This document shows positions 53,762 to 64,000 of a stretch of DNA of 64,000 bases, one piece after another. The notes beneath the pieces were generated by a model. That model did not search any database. It saw only the letters and a list, made by a program, of their open reading frames with translations, and was not told the DNA's origin. Within the stretch, counting starts at the first letter, position 1. Each line of letters begins with the position of its first letter. The translations under genes were made by a program, and so were the position numbers. Source of the stretch: Pseudomonas paraglycinae (GTDB lineage Bacteria; Pseudomonadota; Gammaproteobacteria; Pseudomonadales; Pseudomonadaceae); contig NZ_BQHR01000007.1 of the NCBI RefSeq assembly GCF_021601625.1, forward strand, positions 1 through 64,000, read 5' to 3'.

Positions 53762-55666
53762 TTAAACCGACAGTTCAACCAGCAGCTTGTTCAGACGCTT
53801 CACGTAAGCGGCCGGGTCTTTCAAGCTGTCGCCCGCCGCCAGGGCGGCCTGGTCGAAGAGGATGTGCGACAGGTCGCTGAAGCGATCTTCGCTGGCCTCG
53901 TTGTCGAGCTTCTCGATCAGCGGGTGGCTCGGGTTGAATTCGAAGATCGGCTTCGAATCCGGCACCTTTTGCCCGCTGGCTTCGAGGATCTGACGCATTT
54001 GCAGACCCAGGTCCTGCTCGCCAATCGCCAGGATGGCCGGCGAATCGGTCAGGCGATGGGAAACCCGGACTTCGGCAACGGAATCGCCCAGTGCGGTTTT
54101 CAGACGCTCGACCAGACCTTCTTTCGACTTGGCGACTTCTTCTGCGGCCTTCTTGTCCTCTTCCGAGTCCAGGTTGCCCAGGTCCAGGTCACCGCGCGCG
54201 ACGTCGACAAACGTCTTGCCGTCGAATTCGCTGAGGTAGCTCATCAGCCACTCGTCGATACGGTCGGTCAGCAGCAGCACTTCGATGCCTTTCTTGCGGA
54301 AGACTTCCAGGTGCGGGCTGTTCTTGACCTGCGCGTAGGTTTCGCCGGTGAGGTAGTAGATCTTGTCCTGACCTTCCTTGGCGCGCGCCAGGTACTCGGC
54401 CAGACCGACGATCTGCTCGCCATCGGTGCCGTTGGTCGATGCGAAACGCAGCAGACCGGCAATTTTTTCCTTGTTGGCGAAATCTTCTGCCGGGCCTTCT
54501 TTCATGACCTGACCGAAGTTTTTCCAGAAGCCCTTGTATTGCTCAGGCTCGTTCTTCGCCAGTTTTTCCAGCATGTCCAGCACGCGCTTGGTCAGCGCCG
54601 ATTTCATCGAGTCGATGATCGGGTCTTTCTGCAGGATTTCCCGCGACACGTTCAGCGACAGGTCGTTGGAATCGACCACGCCTTTGATGAAGCGCAGGTA
54701 CAGCGGCAGGAACGACTCGGCCTGATCCATCACGAACACGCGCTGCACGTACAGCTTCAGGCCTTTTGGCGCTTCACGCTGGTACAGATCGAACGGTGCG
54801 CGGGCCGGCACGTACAGCAGCGAGCTGTACTCGAGCTTGCCTTCGACCTTGTTGTGGCTCCACGACAGCGGATTTTCGAAGTCGTGGGCGATGTGTTTGT
54901 AGAACTCCTGGTATTCCTCGTCCTTCACTTCGGTGCGAGGACGGGTCCACAGAGCGCTGGCGCGGTTGACGGTTTCCCATTCAACTTCAGGCTTCTCTTC
55001 GCCTTCGGCAGCGGCCACTTCTTTCGGCAGCTCGATCGGCAGCGCGATGTGGTCGGAGTACTTCTTGATGATGTTGCGCAGACGCCAGCCATCGGCGAAC
55101 TCGTCTTCACCGGATTTCAGGTGCAGAACGATGCGGGTGCCGCGCTCCGGCTTGTCGATGGTGGCGACTTCGAATTCGCCCTCGCCTTTCGACGACCAGT
55201 GCACGCCTTCGCTGGCGGCGGTGCCGGCGCGACGGCTGTACACGTCAACTTTGTCAGCGACGATGAAGGCCGAGTAGAAGCCCACACCGAACTGACCGAT
55301 CAGGTGCGAATCCTTCTTCTGATCGCCGGACAGGTTTTTCATGAAATCGGCGGTGCCGGATTTGGCGATGGTACCCAGGTGGGTGATCACATCGTCACGG
55401 TTCATGCCGATGCCGTTGTCTTCGAGGGTGACGGTCTTGGCGTCCTTGTCGAAGCTCACACGGATTTTCAGTTCATCGCCACCTTCGAGCAACTCAGGCT
55501 TGGCCAGGGCTTCGAAGCGCAATTTGTCGACGGCGTCAGAGGCGTTCGAGATCAATTCGCGAAGGAAGATTTCCTTGTTGGAATACAGCGAATGGATCAT
55601 GAGGTGCAGCAGTTGCTTCACCTCGGTCTGGAAGCCCAGGGTTTCCTTTTGAGTTTCCACACTCAT
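53762..55666 (-). CDS. htpG: Chaperone protein HtpG (Hsp90)
   Basis: 634 aa from ATG 55666 ([20 protein letters not shown]), preferred over an ATG two codons earlier because GGAG lies 10 bases from it and the length then matches the family. The GHKL ATPase domain is residues about 1-215 with [30 protein letters not shown] and [12 protein letters not shown]. The middle domain carries the catalytic arginine region [17 protein letters not shown]. The C-terminal dimerisation domain follows. It is an ATP-driven chaperone that works with DnaK. Confidence 0.97.
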   Translation of the reverse strand: MSVETQKETLGFQTEVKQLLHLMIHSLYSNKEIFLRELISNASDAVDKLRFEALAKPELLEGGDELKIRVSFDKDAKTVTLEDNGIGMNRDDVITHLGTIAKSGTADFMKNLSGDQKKDSHLIGQFGVGFYSAFIVADKVDVYSRRAGTAASEGVHWSSKGEGEFEVATIDKPERGTRIVLHLKSGEDEFADGWRLRNIIKKYSDHIALPIELPKEVAAAEGEEKPEVEWETVNRASALWTRPRTEVKDEEYQEFYKHIAHDFENPLSWSHNKVEGKLEYSSLLYVPARAPFDLYQREAPKGLKLYVQRVFVMDQAESFLPLYLRFIKGVVDSNDLSLNVSREILQKDPIIDSMKSALTKRVLDMLEKLAKNEPEQYKGFWKNFGQVMKEGPAEDFANKEKIAGLLRFASTNGTDGEQIVGLAEYLARAKEGQDKIYYLTGETYAQVKNSPHLEVFRKKGIEVLLLTDRIDEWLMSYLSEFDGKTFVDVARGDLDLGNLDSEEDKKAAEEVAKSKEGLVERLKTALGDSVAEVRVSHRLTDSPAILAIGEQDLGLQMRQILEASGQKVPDSKPIFEFNPSHPLIEKLDNEASEDRFSDLSHILFDQAALAAGDSLKDPAAYVKRLNKLLVELSV

Positions 55667-55747
55667 GGTCATCAAACTCCAATCAGATGGCATTGGCCGC
55701 GACCTTGCTGGTCGGCGGCGGGTTGTTCTGTGAGTTGGGGGCGTGCT

Positions 55748-56200
55748 TCAGGATTTCAAGGGCTCATCGATTTTGAAGTGCGCGCGGGCAGTGGCAATCG
55801 GTTCGCTTTCGGTGCTTTGCCACGCCGTGACCGCGACGTTGGCCACCCGCCGGCCCTGACGGCAGACCTGACACCGGGCCCAGGTGTCGCGAAACTGCCC
55901 GGCCCGCAGGTAATCGAGGGAGAAATCGATAATCTTCGGCACACCCGGCGCGCCGGTGAAAATCAGCAGGTGCAGGGCGGCGGACAGCTCCATGAACCCG
56001 GCAATCACCCCGCCGTGGATCGCCGGCAATAAAGGGTTACCAATGTTGTCCTTGTTGGCCGGCAGCTTGAACAGCAAGTCATCACCGACCCGCGAACACT
56101 CGACGCCGATAAGCCCGGCGTAGGGGATCAGTTTCAGCAGCGGCGCGTAGTCACCCTTCTCGTGGGCTTCTTGCAATTGCTGCTTGAAATCATCGCTCAT
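55748..56200 (-). CDS. PaaI/hotdog-fold thioesterase (1)
   Basis: 150 aa hotdog-fold protein. LLPAIHGGVIAGFMELSAALHL is the PaaI-type helix with the glycine-rich acid-containing turn that binds CoA, and VPKIIDFSLDYLRAGQFRDTWARCQV is the following strand pair. It probably hydrolyses an acyl-CoA of unknown chain. Its ATG overlaps the stop of the second thioesterase by 4 bp, so the two are translated together. Confidence 0.9.
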   Translation of the reverse strand: MSDDFKQQLQEAHEKGDYAPLLKLIPYAGLIGVECSRVGDDLLFKLPANKDNIGNPLLPAIHGGVIAGFMELSAALHLLIFTGAPGVPKIIDFSLDYLRAGQFRDTWARCQVCRQGRRVANVAVTAWQSTESEPIATARAHFKIDEPLKS

Positions 56201-56673
56201 GGGTTTTCTCCCTTGATCGCGCCACCGAAGCCTTTGGTGCCTTTAAGGCCCTTGCCCATGCGCATGAAGGTGCCGACGACGTGGGCAATCGGTTGCTCGG
56301 GATCATCCTGATAGGCGAAGCCGCGAGCGAAGATCACATCGGTGGTGACTCGATAACATTGGGCGAAGCCATAGACGTCTTTATGCGGCTCGGCGGCGTG
56401 CATGTAGTCGATGCGCAGATCGAGGGTCGGGCAGACTTCGAATTCCGGCAGGACGCACAGGGTCGACATGCCGCACGCGGTGTCCATCAGCGACGTGATC
56501 GCCCCGCCGTGGATGACGCCAGTCAGCGGGTTGCCGACGATTTGCTCACTGTACGGCAGCACCACCGTCAGGCCTTCGCTACTTGCGCTGTGCACCTTCA
56601 ATCCCAGCACCTGACAGTGGCGCAAGGCCGAGAGAAACCGTGTCGCACGCTCAAAAACGGGGTTTTCGGCCAT
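56197..56673 (-). CDS. PaaI/hotdog-fold thioesterase (2)
   Basis: 158 aa from ATG 56673; an ATG at 56700 would add nine residues and has no better ribosome site. The hotdog motif is VGNPLTGVIHGGAITSLMDTACGMST, followed by VCPTLDLRIDYMHAAEPHKDVYGFA and GFAYQDDPEQPIAHVVGTFM. The C-terminus is glycine/lysine-rich (GKGLKGTKGFGG). It is the upstream partner of a two-gene coupled unit of related but divergent thioesterases, perhaps acting together as a heteromer. Confidence 0.88.
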   Translation of the reverse strand: MAENPVFERATRFLSALRHCQVLGLKVHSASSEGLTVVLPYSEQIVGNPLTGVIHGGAITSLMDTACGMSTLCVLPEFEVCPTLDLRIDYMHAAEPHKDVYGFAQCYRVTTDVIFARGFAYQDDPEQPIAHVVGTFMRMGKGLKGTKGFGGAIKGENP

Positions 56674-56831
56674 TTGATAATTACTCTTGTTAGTCGTCAT
56701 TCCCAGTAGTGGAAAGAACAGCAAAAGTTCCATTGCAAAACAAACTTATATATCTGAAAGAAATGAGGAACTTAAGCCTTGGGCCTGAGCTCTTAAGGCC
56801 AGTAGTTATTTTCCATAAGGAGAAACACCCC

Positions 56832-57068
56832 ATGCGTAAGACTTTAGCTATTGCCTTGATGTTGACCGCTTCCCTCGGTCTCGCTGCCTGCGATAAAAAA
56901 TCCGAGGACAAAGCTCAAGATGCCAACCAACATGCTGAACAAGCTCAGCAAGACATGAACAAAGCTCAGGATAAAGTGAACGACGCAGCGAAAGAAAACG
57001 CCGAAGCTGCCAAAGCTCAGGCCGAATCGAACGCTGCAGCGCAAGAAGAAGCTGCCAAGAAGCAATAA
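56832..57068 (+). CDS. Small coiled-coil lipoprotein
   Basis: 78 aa. Signal peptide MRKTLAIALMLTASLGLAAC ends in lipobox LAAC (Cys20). The mature part is almost entirely Ala, Lys, Gln, Glu, Asp and Asn in heptad-like order (QHAEQAQQDMNKAQDKVNDA), predicting one long charged helix that could form a coiled coil, as in the murein lipoprotein, although the terminal Lys-Tyr of Lpp/OprI is missing. ATG 56832 has AGGAGAAA upstream. Function is unknown. A symmetric terminator follows. Confidence 0.85.
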   Translation: MRKTLAIALMLTASLGLAACDKKSEDKAQDANQHAEQAQQDMNKAQDKVNDAAKENAEAAKAQAESNAAAQEEAAKKQ

Positions 57069-57084
57069 GCCGCTTCTGGCTGGC

Positions 57085-57119
57085 AAAAAAGAAAACCCGC
57101 CAAGTGCGGGTTTTCTTTT
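57085..57119. terminator. Bidirectional terminator after the lipoprotein and MAPEG genes
   Basis: AAAAGAAAACCCGC against GCGGGTTTTCTTTT with a CAAGT loop, between convergent genes. Confidence 0.9.
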
Positions 57120-57145
57120 GCCTGTCATTTTTTGCCAGTGCCGTC

Positions 57146-57547
57146 TTAGAGCAAGACTGTTCTAAAAGTCGGACTAATCATCAGCAACAATGAACACACT
57201 AAGCCGACCAGCCAGACCAGACTGCGCAATTTTGGAATATCCGCCAGATAAAACCACAAATAGAAAATCCGTGAGATCACGAAGATGATCGCCAATGTAT
57301 CGATCAGCCATCCCGCCGTCTGCGTGGTATGCGCCATCAGCACGCCAACCGCAAACAGGATGAACGCTTCGATGCTGTTCTGATGCGCCGCCAGCGCACG
57401 GGCGCCGTAACCGGTAAGCTGCGCCTGTTGCTGACGCGGCAGATGGTTGTTGTAACCGCCCTGCTCTTTCATGGCCTTGCCGACCGGCATCCGCGCCACG
57501 TAGATCAACAATGCACTGATAAACACACACCAGAACGGAATACTCAT
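57146..57547 (-). CDS. MAPEG-family membrane protein
   Basis: 133 aa with four membrane helices. QQAQLTGYGARALAAHQNSIEAFILFAVGV is the glutathione-binding signature of MAPEG proteins (eicosanoid and glutathione metabolism), with the conserved RA..NSIEAF block, and ISRIFYLWFYLADIPKLRSLVW the C-terminal signature. Bacterial members are often uncharacterised membrane glutathione transferases. Its ATG shares one base with the TGA of the DUF599 gene, so the two are coupled. Confidence 0.9.
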   Translation of the reverse strand: MSIPFWCVFISALLIYVARMPVGKAMKEQGGYNNHLPRQQQAQLTGYGARALAAHQNSIEAFILFAVGVLMAHTTQTAGWLIDTLAIIFVISRIFYLWFYLADIPKLRSLVWLVGLVCSLLLMISPTFRTVLL

Positions 57548-58284
57548 CAAGCGGCCTCTTTGTTCGCTTCGGGCAATGGCGCCTCTGTAGGGGTATAGAC
57601 CATTACATCGAGCACGTCGGAATGAAACTCCCGGCGATACAACACCAGCACCACACCGGCGCTCATCAACATGAACAGCCACGGGCTGACGAACCACGCC
57701 AGCATGCTCATGCCGAAGTAATAGGAACGCAGACCGAAGTTGAACTGGTTGGCCGCCATCGAAATCACTCGAGCCGCCCGCGAGGCGAACGCCTTGCGCT
57801 CCTGCTCCGACACTTGCCGCTCACCGATCATCGGGGCCGAGCCGACCAGAATGGCGGCGAAGTTGTACTGGCGCATGCACCAGCTGAAAGTGAAGAAGGC
57901 ATAGACAAACACCAGCGCCAGGCACAGCAACTTGATCTCCGACATGCCCTGCGAGGCCTGTTGCACCATCGGAATGTCCGCCAGCAGCGACACCGCGCGC
58001 TCGGACGCGCCGAGCACGGTCAGGATGCCCGCCAGGATAATCAGCGTGCTGGAGGCGAAGAACGAGGCGTTGCGCTCCAGGTTGCCGATCACGCTGGCGT
58101 CGGCAATACGGTTGTCACGCAGCAGCATGCGGCGCATCCAGTCTTCGCGGTACAGATGCAGCACGCTGGCCAGGCACGCGGTGTCACGGGCCTTCCAGGT
58201 GGCATAACGGGTGTAACCGCCCCAGCAGATGACAAACCAGAGCGCGGCCAGCAGGTGGATCAGGTTGGCTTGGATGAACGACAT
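57547..58284 (-). CDS. DUF599 membrane protein
   Basis: 245 aa with about four to five hydrophobic segments. The N-terminus IHLLAALWFVICWGGYTRYA, the charged loop LYREDWMRRMLLRDNRIADASVIGNLERNASFFASST, and FNFGLRSYYFGMSMLAWFVSPWLFML are characteristic of DUF599, an inner-membrane family without a known function. It is translationally coupled to the MAPEG gene downstream. ATG 58284 is 26 nt after a weak AGGGAATTG-like site. Confidence 0.88.
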   Translation of the reverse strand: MSFIQANLIHLLAALWFVICWGGYTRYATWKARDTACLASVLHLYREDWMRRMLLRDNRIADASVIGNLERNASFFASSTLIILAGILTVLGASERAVSLLADIPMVQQASQGMSEIKLLCLALVFVYAFFTFSWCMRQYNFAAILVGSAPMIGERQVSEQERKAFASRAARVISMAANQFNFGLRSYYFGMSMLAWFVSPWLFMLMSAGVVLVLYRREFHSDVLDVMVYTPTEAPLPEANKEAA

Positions 58285-58358
58285 GCAATTCCCTGTGATG
58301 AAGATTTCGGCTCCCCTTCGACGTTAGTCGAGGGAAAAAGACACTGCCTGAAGCCCAT

Positions 58359-58396
58359 AAAAAATGCCCCGTATCGATTGATACGGGGCATTTCTG
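58359..58396. terminator. Terminator between brnQ and the DUF599 gene
   Basis: AAATGCCCCGTATC-GATT-GATACGGGGCATTT; T run on the minus strand fits brnQ, which ends 40 bp upstream. Confidence 0.9.
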
Positions 58397-58435
58397 TTTA
58401 ATCGCTCGGCAGCCGCTCGTGGCGGCCCGGCAATC

Positions 58436-59749
58436 TTAGGCGAGTGCTTCGGCGCGCTTGCCCAGCAGGCGGTCGCAAACCACGGCAACCACCAGGGTCA
58501 TCACGCACGGCACCAGCCACGCCAGACCTTGCTCGCTCAGCGGCAGGTGGGCCAATTGCGATGGCATCCAGTCCGCCAGACCGGCGCCTTTCAACGCATC
58601 GATGGTGCCGAACACGAACGACACCAGCATCACCGGGCCCATGATGCGGCTCTGCTCATGCCAGAACGCTGCACAGAAGCTCAGCGCCACCAGCACGATG
58701 CACGGCGGGTAGATTGCGGTCAGCACCGGGATCGAGAACGCGATCAGCTTGGTCAGGCCCAGGTTGGACACCAGCAGCGAGAACGCCGCCAGGATGATCA
58801 CCAGGGTCTTGTACGACAGCGGCAGTACGCGGCTGAAGTATTCGGCACAGGCGCAGGTCAGGCCGACAGCGGTCACCAGGCACGCCAGGGAGATCAGCAC
58901 GGCAAGGAAGCCACTGCCCAGCGAACCGAAGGTGTGTTGCACGTAAGCGTGCAGCACCGCCGCGCCGTTGGTCGCGCCCGCCGCCACTTCATGGCTGCCG
59001 GAACCCAGACGGAACAGGCTGACATACACCAGCGCCAGACCGACACCGGCAATCAGCCCGGCGATGATCGCGTAACGGGTGATCAGCGCCGGCGACTCGA
59101 CGCCACGGGAGCGGATCGCGTTGACGATGACGATACCGAATACCAGTGCGCCCAGGGTATCCATGGTCAGGTAACCATTGATGAACCCTTGGGAGAACGG
59201 TGCTGCGACATATTCCGGGGTAGCCACACCGATATCACCGGCCGGCAGTGCGAACGCAGCGATGCCGAGCACAGCCAGGGCGATGATCTTCAGCGGCGCG
59301 AGGAAGCGACCGACGGTGTCCAGCAGACGCCCAGGGTAGAGCGAAATGAAGAACACCAGCAGGAAGTACACCGAACTGTAGAGGAATAGTGCCAGCGGGC
59401 TTTCGCCGGTCAGCGGCGCCAAACCCACTTCAAAGGAAACGGTCGCGGTACGCGGCGTTGCGAACAACGGGCCGACCGCGAGATAGCACGCTGCAGCCAG
59501 TACACCACCAGCGATCTTGCCGATCGGGCTGCTCAGGGCGTCCATTGCGCCACCGACCTTGGCCAGTGCGACCACGGTGACCACCGGCAAACCGACCGCC
59601 GTGATCAGGAAACCCAGCGCCGCCATCCAGACGTTTGGCCCGGACTGCAAACCGACGATAGGCGGGAAGATGATGTTGCCGGCCCCGACGAACAGGGCGA
59701 ATGTCATAAAGCCAAGTGCCAGGATGTCCTGACCTTTCAAAACTTTCAT
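58436..59749 (-). CDS. brnQ: Branched-chain amino acid carrier BrnQ
   Basis: 437 aa with 12 membrane helices. [30 protein letters not shown] is the conserved start of the LIVCS family, in which [11 protein letters not shown] forms the sodium/substrate site. It continues with [18 protein letters not shown] and [24 protein letters not shown]. It imports leucine, isoleucine and valine with sodium or protons. ATG 59749 is preceded by TAAGGAAAT. It lies downstream of the sucCD genes on the same strand, separated by 328 bp and a terminator, so it is transcribed separately. Confidence 0.95.
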   Translation of the reverse strand: MKVLKGQDILALGFMTFALFVGAGNIIFPPIVGLQSGPNVWMAALGFLITAVGLPVVTVVALAKVGGAMDALSSPIGKIAGGVLAAACYLAVGPLFATPRTATVSFEVGLAPLTGESPLALFLYSSVYFLLVFFISLYPGRLLDTVGRFLAPLKIIALAVLGIAAFALPAGDIGVATPEYVAAPFSQGFINGYLTMDTLGALVFGIVIVNAIRSRGVESPALITRYAIIAGLIAGVGLALVYVSLFRLGSGSHEVAAGATNGAAVLHAYVQHTFGSLGSGFLAVLISLACLVTAVGLTCACAEYFSRVLPLSYKTLVIILAAFSLLVSNLGLTKLIAFSIPVLTAIYPPCIVLVALSFCAAFWHEQSRIMGPVMLVSFVFGTIDALKGAGLADWMPSQLAHLPLSEQGLAWLVPCVMTLVVAVVCDRLLGKRAEALA

Positions 59750-59939
59750 TAAGGAAATACCACACTACTGAATCGGAATTTAGAGGGGGATTTCCCTGTG
59801 GGGTTAGGGAAATGCTGTCAATCCGTATAAGACTGACCCGTTTAGCGCGTTGCATGCCTTGTGGGCGGCAGACGCAAAATGGCGGCTAGCCTAACGAATT
59901 TGCCCGACAAACGCACTGTTAGAGGGCGAACTATCCGAT

Positions 59940-59965
59940 ACGCGACGTTTCTGTGTCGCGTTTTT
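59940..59965 (+). terminator. Orphan + strand terminator-like hairpin
   Basis: ACGCGAC-GTTTCTGT-GTCGCGT followed directly by TTTT. There is no annotated + strand gene for at least 2.8 kb upstream. Confidence 0.5.
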
Positions 59966-60022
59966 GCATGTTATTGGGTGAGTGCTTATAAATTGCCATC
60001 GTCCACCCGAACGCCAGAAACG

Positions 60023-60050
60023 ACAAAGGCCACCCTAAGGTGGCCTTTGT
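60023..60050 (-). terminator. Terminator after sucD
   Basis: ACAAAGGCCACC-TTAG-GGTGGCCTTTGT, 28 bp past the sucD stop. The T tract is short (CTTTGT). Confidence 0.8.
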
Positions 60051-60077
60051 TGCTGGAGCAGAGAAGTCAGCCGAAGC

Positions 60078-60962
60078 TTACTTCTTCACTTCCCAGCCAG
60101 TCAGCTCGGCCAGGGCCTTGCCGATGTCTGCCAGCGAACGCACGGTTTTCACGCCTGCGTCTTGCAGAGCAGCGAATTTCTCGTCTGCAGTGCCTTTGCC
60201 GCCGGAGATGATTGCGCCGGCATGGCCCATGCGCTTGCCCGGAGGAGCAGTCACACCAGCGATGTAGGAAACAACCGGCTTGGTCACGTTTGCCTTGATG
60301 TAGGCAGCCGCTTCTTCTTCAGCCGAACCGCCGATCTCGCCGATCATGACGATCGCTTCGGTCTTCGGGTCTTCCTGGAACAGCTTCAGGATGTCGATGA
60401 AATTCGAACCCGGGATCGGGTCACCACCGATGCCGACGCAAGTCGACTGACCGAAACCGGCGTCAGTAGTCTGCTTGACAGCTTCGTAGGTCAGGGTGCC
60501 GGAACGGGAAACGATACCGACCTTGCCTGGCAAGTGAATGTGACCTGGCATGATGCCGATCTTGCATTCGCCTGGGGTGATCACGCCTGGGCAGTTAGGG
60601 CCGATCAGGGTAACACCCAGCTCGTCGCACTTAACTTTGGCGTCCAGCATGTCCAGGGTAGGAATGCCTTCGGTGATGCAGACGATCAGCTTGATGCCGC
60701 CGAAAGCTGCTTCCAGGATCGAGTCCTTGCAGAAAGGAGCCGGAACGTAGATCACGCTGGCGGTGGCGCCAGTGGCTTCTACAGCTTCTTTCACGGTGTT
60801 GAACACTGGCAGGTTCAGGTGGGTGGTGCCACCTTTGCCTGGAGTCACGCCGCCAACCATTTTGGTGCCGTAGGCAATGGCTTGTTCGGAGTGGAAAGTA
60901 CCCTGCGCACCGGTGAAGCCCTGGCAGATTACTTTGGTGTCTTTATTGATCAGGACGCTCAT
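60078..60962 (-). CDS. sucD: Succinate-CoA ligase alpha subunit
   Basis: 294 aa. The CoA-binding Rossmann domain starts with [22 protein letters not shown] and continues with [16 protein letters not shown]. The active-site phosphohistidine lies in [21 protein letters not shown] near residue 246. It forms a heterodimer or tetramer with SucC and converts succinyl-CoA to succinate with ATP (or GTP) formation. Its ATG shares one base with the TAA of sucC. A terminator follows. Confidence 0.98.
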   Translation of the reverse strand: MSVLINKDTKVICQGFTGAQGTFHSEQAIAYGTKMVGGVTPGKGGTTHLNLPVFNTVKEAVEATGATASVIYVPAPFCKDSILEAAFGGIKLIVCITEGIPTLDMLDAKVKCDELGVTLIGPNCPGVITPGECKIGIMPGHIHLPGKVGIVSRSGTLTYEAVKQTTDAGFGQSTCVGIGGDPIPGSNFIDILKLFQEDPKTEAIVMIGEIGGSAEEEAAAYIKANVTKPVVSYIAGVTAPPGKRMGHAGAIISGGKGTADEKFAALQDAGVKTVRSLADIGKALAELTGWEVKK

Positions 60963-62128
60963 TACTTGCCCTCCGCAGCTTTAACGACTTGTTGAGCAGC
61001 GTCGGTCAGGCTGGTAGCAGCGATGATGTTCAAACCGCTTTCTGCCAGTACTTTAGCGCCCAGTTCAGCGTTGTTGCCTTCAAGACGAACAACAACCGGG
61101 ATTTTCACGCCGACTTCTTTCACTGCACCGATGATGCCTTCGGCAATCATGTCGCAACGAACGATGCCGCCGAAGATGTTAACCAGTACTGCAGCGACAT
61201 TGCTGTCGGACAGAATGATTTTGAAAGCTTCGGTTACGCGTTCTTTGGTAGCACCACCGCCTACGTCGAGGAAGTTGGCTGGCTTGCCGCCGTGCAGGTT
61301 GACGATGTCCATGGTACCCATGGCCAGGCCGGCACCGTTCACCATGCAGCCGATGTTGCCTTCCAGCGCTACGTAGTTCAGTTCGAACTTGGCAGCGTGC
61401 GCTTCGCGCGGATCGTCCTGCGACGGATCGTGGAAAGTCTTCAGCTTGGGCTGACGGTACATTGCGTTGGCGTCGATGTTGATCTTGGCATCCAGGCAGT
61501 GCAGATCGCCATCAGCCTTGATCACCAGCGGGTTCACTTCCAGCAGAGCCAGGTCGTGATCCTTGAACAGCTTGGCCAGACCTACGAAGATCTTGGCGAA
61601 CTGAGCAACCTGCTTGCCTTCCAGACCCAGCTGGAATGCCAGCTCGCGACCCTGGAATGGCTGAGCGCCAACCAGTGGATCGATAGTGGCTTTCAGAATT
61701 TTTTCTGGAGTGTCGTGAGCGATTTTCTCGATGTCCACGCCACCTTCGGTGGAGGCCATGAACACGATGCGACGGCTCGAACGGTCAACGACAGCGCCCA
61801 GGTACAGCTCTTTAGCGATATCAGTGCACGATTCAACCAGGATCTTGGTGACTGGCTGGCCGTTGGCGTCAGTCTGGTAAGTCACCAGACGCTTGCCCAG
61901 CCACTGCTGTGCGAAGGCTTTGGCGTCTTCTTTGCTGCGAACCAGCTTGACGCCGCCCGCTTTACCGCGACCACCGGCGTGAACCTGGGCTTTGACAACC
62001 CACTCGTTGCCGCCGATTTTGTCGCAAGCTTCTGCTGCTGCTTCCGGGGTGTCTACTGCGAAACCAGTGGAAACTGGCAGGCCGTATTCAGCGAACAGCT
62101 GCTTACCCTGATACTCGTGAAGATTCAT
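60962..62128 (-). CDS. sucC: Succinate-CoA ligase beta subunit
   Basis: 388 aa. The ATP-grasp domain begins with [19 protein letters not shown] and includes [18 protein letters not shown] (nucleotide binding) and [14 protein letters not shown]. The C-terminal ligase domain shows [29 protein letters not shown] and [16 protein letters not shown]. It supplies the nucleotide site of the SucCD complex of the TCA cycle. It lies 199 bp downstream of lpd with only weak secondary structure between. Confidence 0.98.
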   Translation of the reverse strand: MNLHEYQGKQLFAEYGLPVSTGFAVDTPEAAAEACDKIGGNEWVVKAQVHAGGRGKAGGVKLVRSKEDAKAFAQQWLGKRLVTYQTDANGQPVTKILVESCTDIAKELYLGAVVDRSSRRIVFMASTEGGVDIEKIAHDTPEKILKATIDPLVGAQPFQGRELAFQLGLEGKQVAQFAKIFVGLAKLFKDHDLALLEVNPLVIKADGDLHCLDAKINIDANAMYRQPKLKTFHDPSQDDPREAHAAKFELNYVALEGNIGCMVNGAGLAMGTMDIVNLHGGKPANFLDVGGGATKERVTEAFKIILSDSNVAAVLVNIFGGIVRCDMIAEGIIGAVKEVGVKIPVVVRLEGNNAELGAKVLAESGLNIIAATSLTDAAQQVVKAAEGK

Positions 62129-62327
62129 GCTTTTTACCGTCTTCGTTAGGTACTGCGCATTCGGCGCTGCGCTCTTTATGAGTGCCGCGCCACCTGTGAC
62201 TGCTGCTTGCGTAGCCTTTCCGGATACCCGGTGCAGCTACGCAAGGCTGCGTCCAGCGGACATTCCGCGGTGAGTCTTGCACGCAAGGCTCACGACGGGC
62301 CGTACCGCCGTGGTTTCTTATTGTGTC

Positions 62328-63764
<1,437 letters not shown>

Positions 63765-63786
63765 TCAAAAAATCCTCTTTAGCGAA

Positions 63787-63850
63787 AAGCTTCAAGCCGC
63801 GCGCTGCAAGCCAGGCTGCGTTTTCCCCGCAGCTTGAAGCTTGCAGCGCG
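63787..63850. repeat. Palindromic repeat in the sucB-lpd gap
   Basis: AGCTTCAAG (63788-63796) and CGCGCTGCAAGC (63800-63811) on the left match inverted CTTGAAGCT (63833-63841) and GCTTGCAGCGCG (63839-63850) on the right. The right arms overlap, so only one pairing can form at a time. It resembles short intergenic palindromes common in Pseudomonas. Confidence 0.65.
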
Positions 63851-63862
63851 TGACTGCTTCTA

Positions 63863-64000
63863 TCAGATATCCAGCAACAGACGAGCCGGATCTTCCAGCA
63901 GGTTCTTGATGGTCACCAGGAAGGTTACAGCTTCTTTGCCATCGATCAGACGGTGATCGTAGGACAGTGCCAGGTACATCATCGGACGGATCACGACCTG
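63863..64000 (-). CDS. sucB: Dihydrolipoamide succinyltransferase, 3' end
   Basis: Only the last 45 codons lie in the window. They read [20 protein letters not shown], then [20 protein letters not shown], and end at LLLDI before TGA (63863-63865). The DHRLIDG motif with the catalytic His is the active site of E2 acyltransferases, and the short C-terminus ending in LLLDI is that of SucB. It is the E2 core of the 2-oxoglutarate dehydrogenase complex. The rest runs off the right edge. Confidence 0.95.
   Translation of the reverse strand, partial: QVVIRPMMYLALSYDHRLIDGKEAVTFLVTIKNLLEDPARLLLDI

Larger units (their letters stand above)
59750..60077. other. brnQ-sucD intergenic region, 328 bp
   Basis: Holds the sucD terminator (60023-60050), an inverted repeat ATTTCCCT...AGGGAAAT (59790-59813) in the brnQ leader, and a + strand hairpin with T run at 59940-59965. 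No ORF is convincing. The brnQ promoter must lie here on the minus strand. Confidence 0.55.

Noticed and set aside
53711-56032. A 773-codon open frame on the + strand over htpG
   Set aside because: It is the antisense of htpG and of the first thioesterase. The minus-strand frames contain all Hsp90 and hotdog motifs.

Overview
The window looks like a chromosomal segment of a Pseudomonas of the fluorescens group. Grounds: high-GC coding bias, Pseudomonas-type intergenic palindromes (a REP pair near 12.8 kb), an aerobic cobalamin pathway with bluB, and gene orders that I recall from memory as matching P. aeruginosa blocks (fklB-rdgC-transporter-acyltransferase-SSF kinase; fadL/gpx/MFS/marR followed by the cob cluster; sucB-lpd-sucC-sucD-brnQ-htpG). 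No database search was run. Almost the whole window is ordinary core genome. The clearest accessory element is the partial Rhs gene at the left edge.

Layout. 1-3353 (-): 5' part of a large Rhs protein whose C-terminal toxin tip and immunity gene lie outside the window. 3.5-4.7 kb (-): a three-gene coupled operon of an HTH regulator, an unrecognised 123-aa protein and a Sel1-repeat protein. 4.8-6.3 kb (-): a YkvA-family protein and the FKBP lipoprotein. 6.5-9.5 kb (+): a membrane-anchored di-haem cytochrome overlapping a membrane-anchored catalase-fold protein. 9.6-10.2 kb (-): a duplicated tRNA-Val/tRNA-Asp unit. 10.3-12.8 kb (+): rdgC, a BASS transporter, and sugE/gdx behind a guanidine-II (mini-ykkC) riboswitch. 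12.8-18.3 kb: LplT-PlsC fusion, TDT transporter, cupin and MFS (all -), with a divergent TetR (+). 18.4-21.9 kb (+): an SSF-PAS-histidine kinase-receiver hybrid. 21.9-23.8 kb (-): rmuC and a second Sel1-like gene. 23.8-24.7 kb: almost 1 kb of non-coding DNA ahead of a 74-aa ORF.

25.2-29.6 kb: hypothetical gene, FadL-type porin, glutathione peroxidase, and a MarR-MFS unit with two matching palindromic operator candidates plus a 40-aa membrane peptide. 29.7-38.8 kb (-): ten tightly overlapping genes for late cobalamin synthesis (cobO-cobB-bluB-cbiB-cobD-cobQ-cobU-cobT-cobC-cobS in transcription order) behind a cobalamin riboswitch. 38.9-40.9 kb (+): an unknown protein and a sorbosone-dehydrogenase-like lipoprotein. 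40.9-45.6 kb (-): two NlpC/P60 lipoproteins, hda, a PerM-type transporter and a DUF2066 protein. 46.0-48.4 kb (+): purM-purN-DUF3108. 48.5-51.3 kb (-): chemoreceptor and exported amidohydrolase. 51.4-52.8 kb (+): OsmC and pirin. 53-57.5 kb: dienelactone hydrolase, htpG, two thioesterases, a small lipoprotein, MAPEG and DUF599 proteins. 58.4-64 kb (-): brnQ, sucD, sucC, lpd and the 3' end of sucB, i.e. the 2-oxoglutarate dehydrogenase/succinyl-CoA synthetase segment of the TCA cycle (transcription order sucB, lpd, sucC, sucD).

The least explained items are a roughly 120-nt intergenic element present twice (5.29-5.42 and 23.87-24.0 kb), with paired DnaA-box-like sequences at one end and a shared TTTCATTGACTT motif at the other; the 0.95-kb non-coding stretch at 23.8-24.7 kb; and an orphan + strand terminator in the brnQ-sucD gap. 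I did not find a clearly new multi-gene system.
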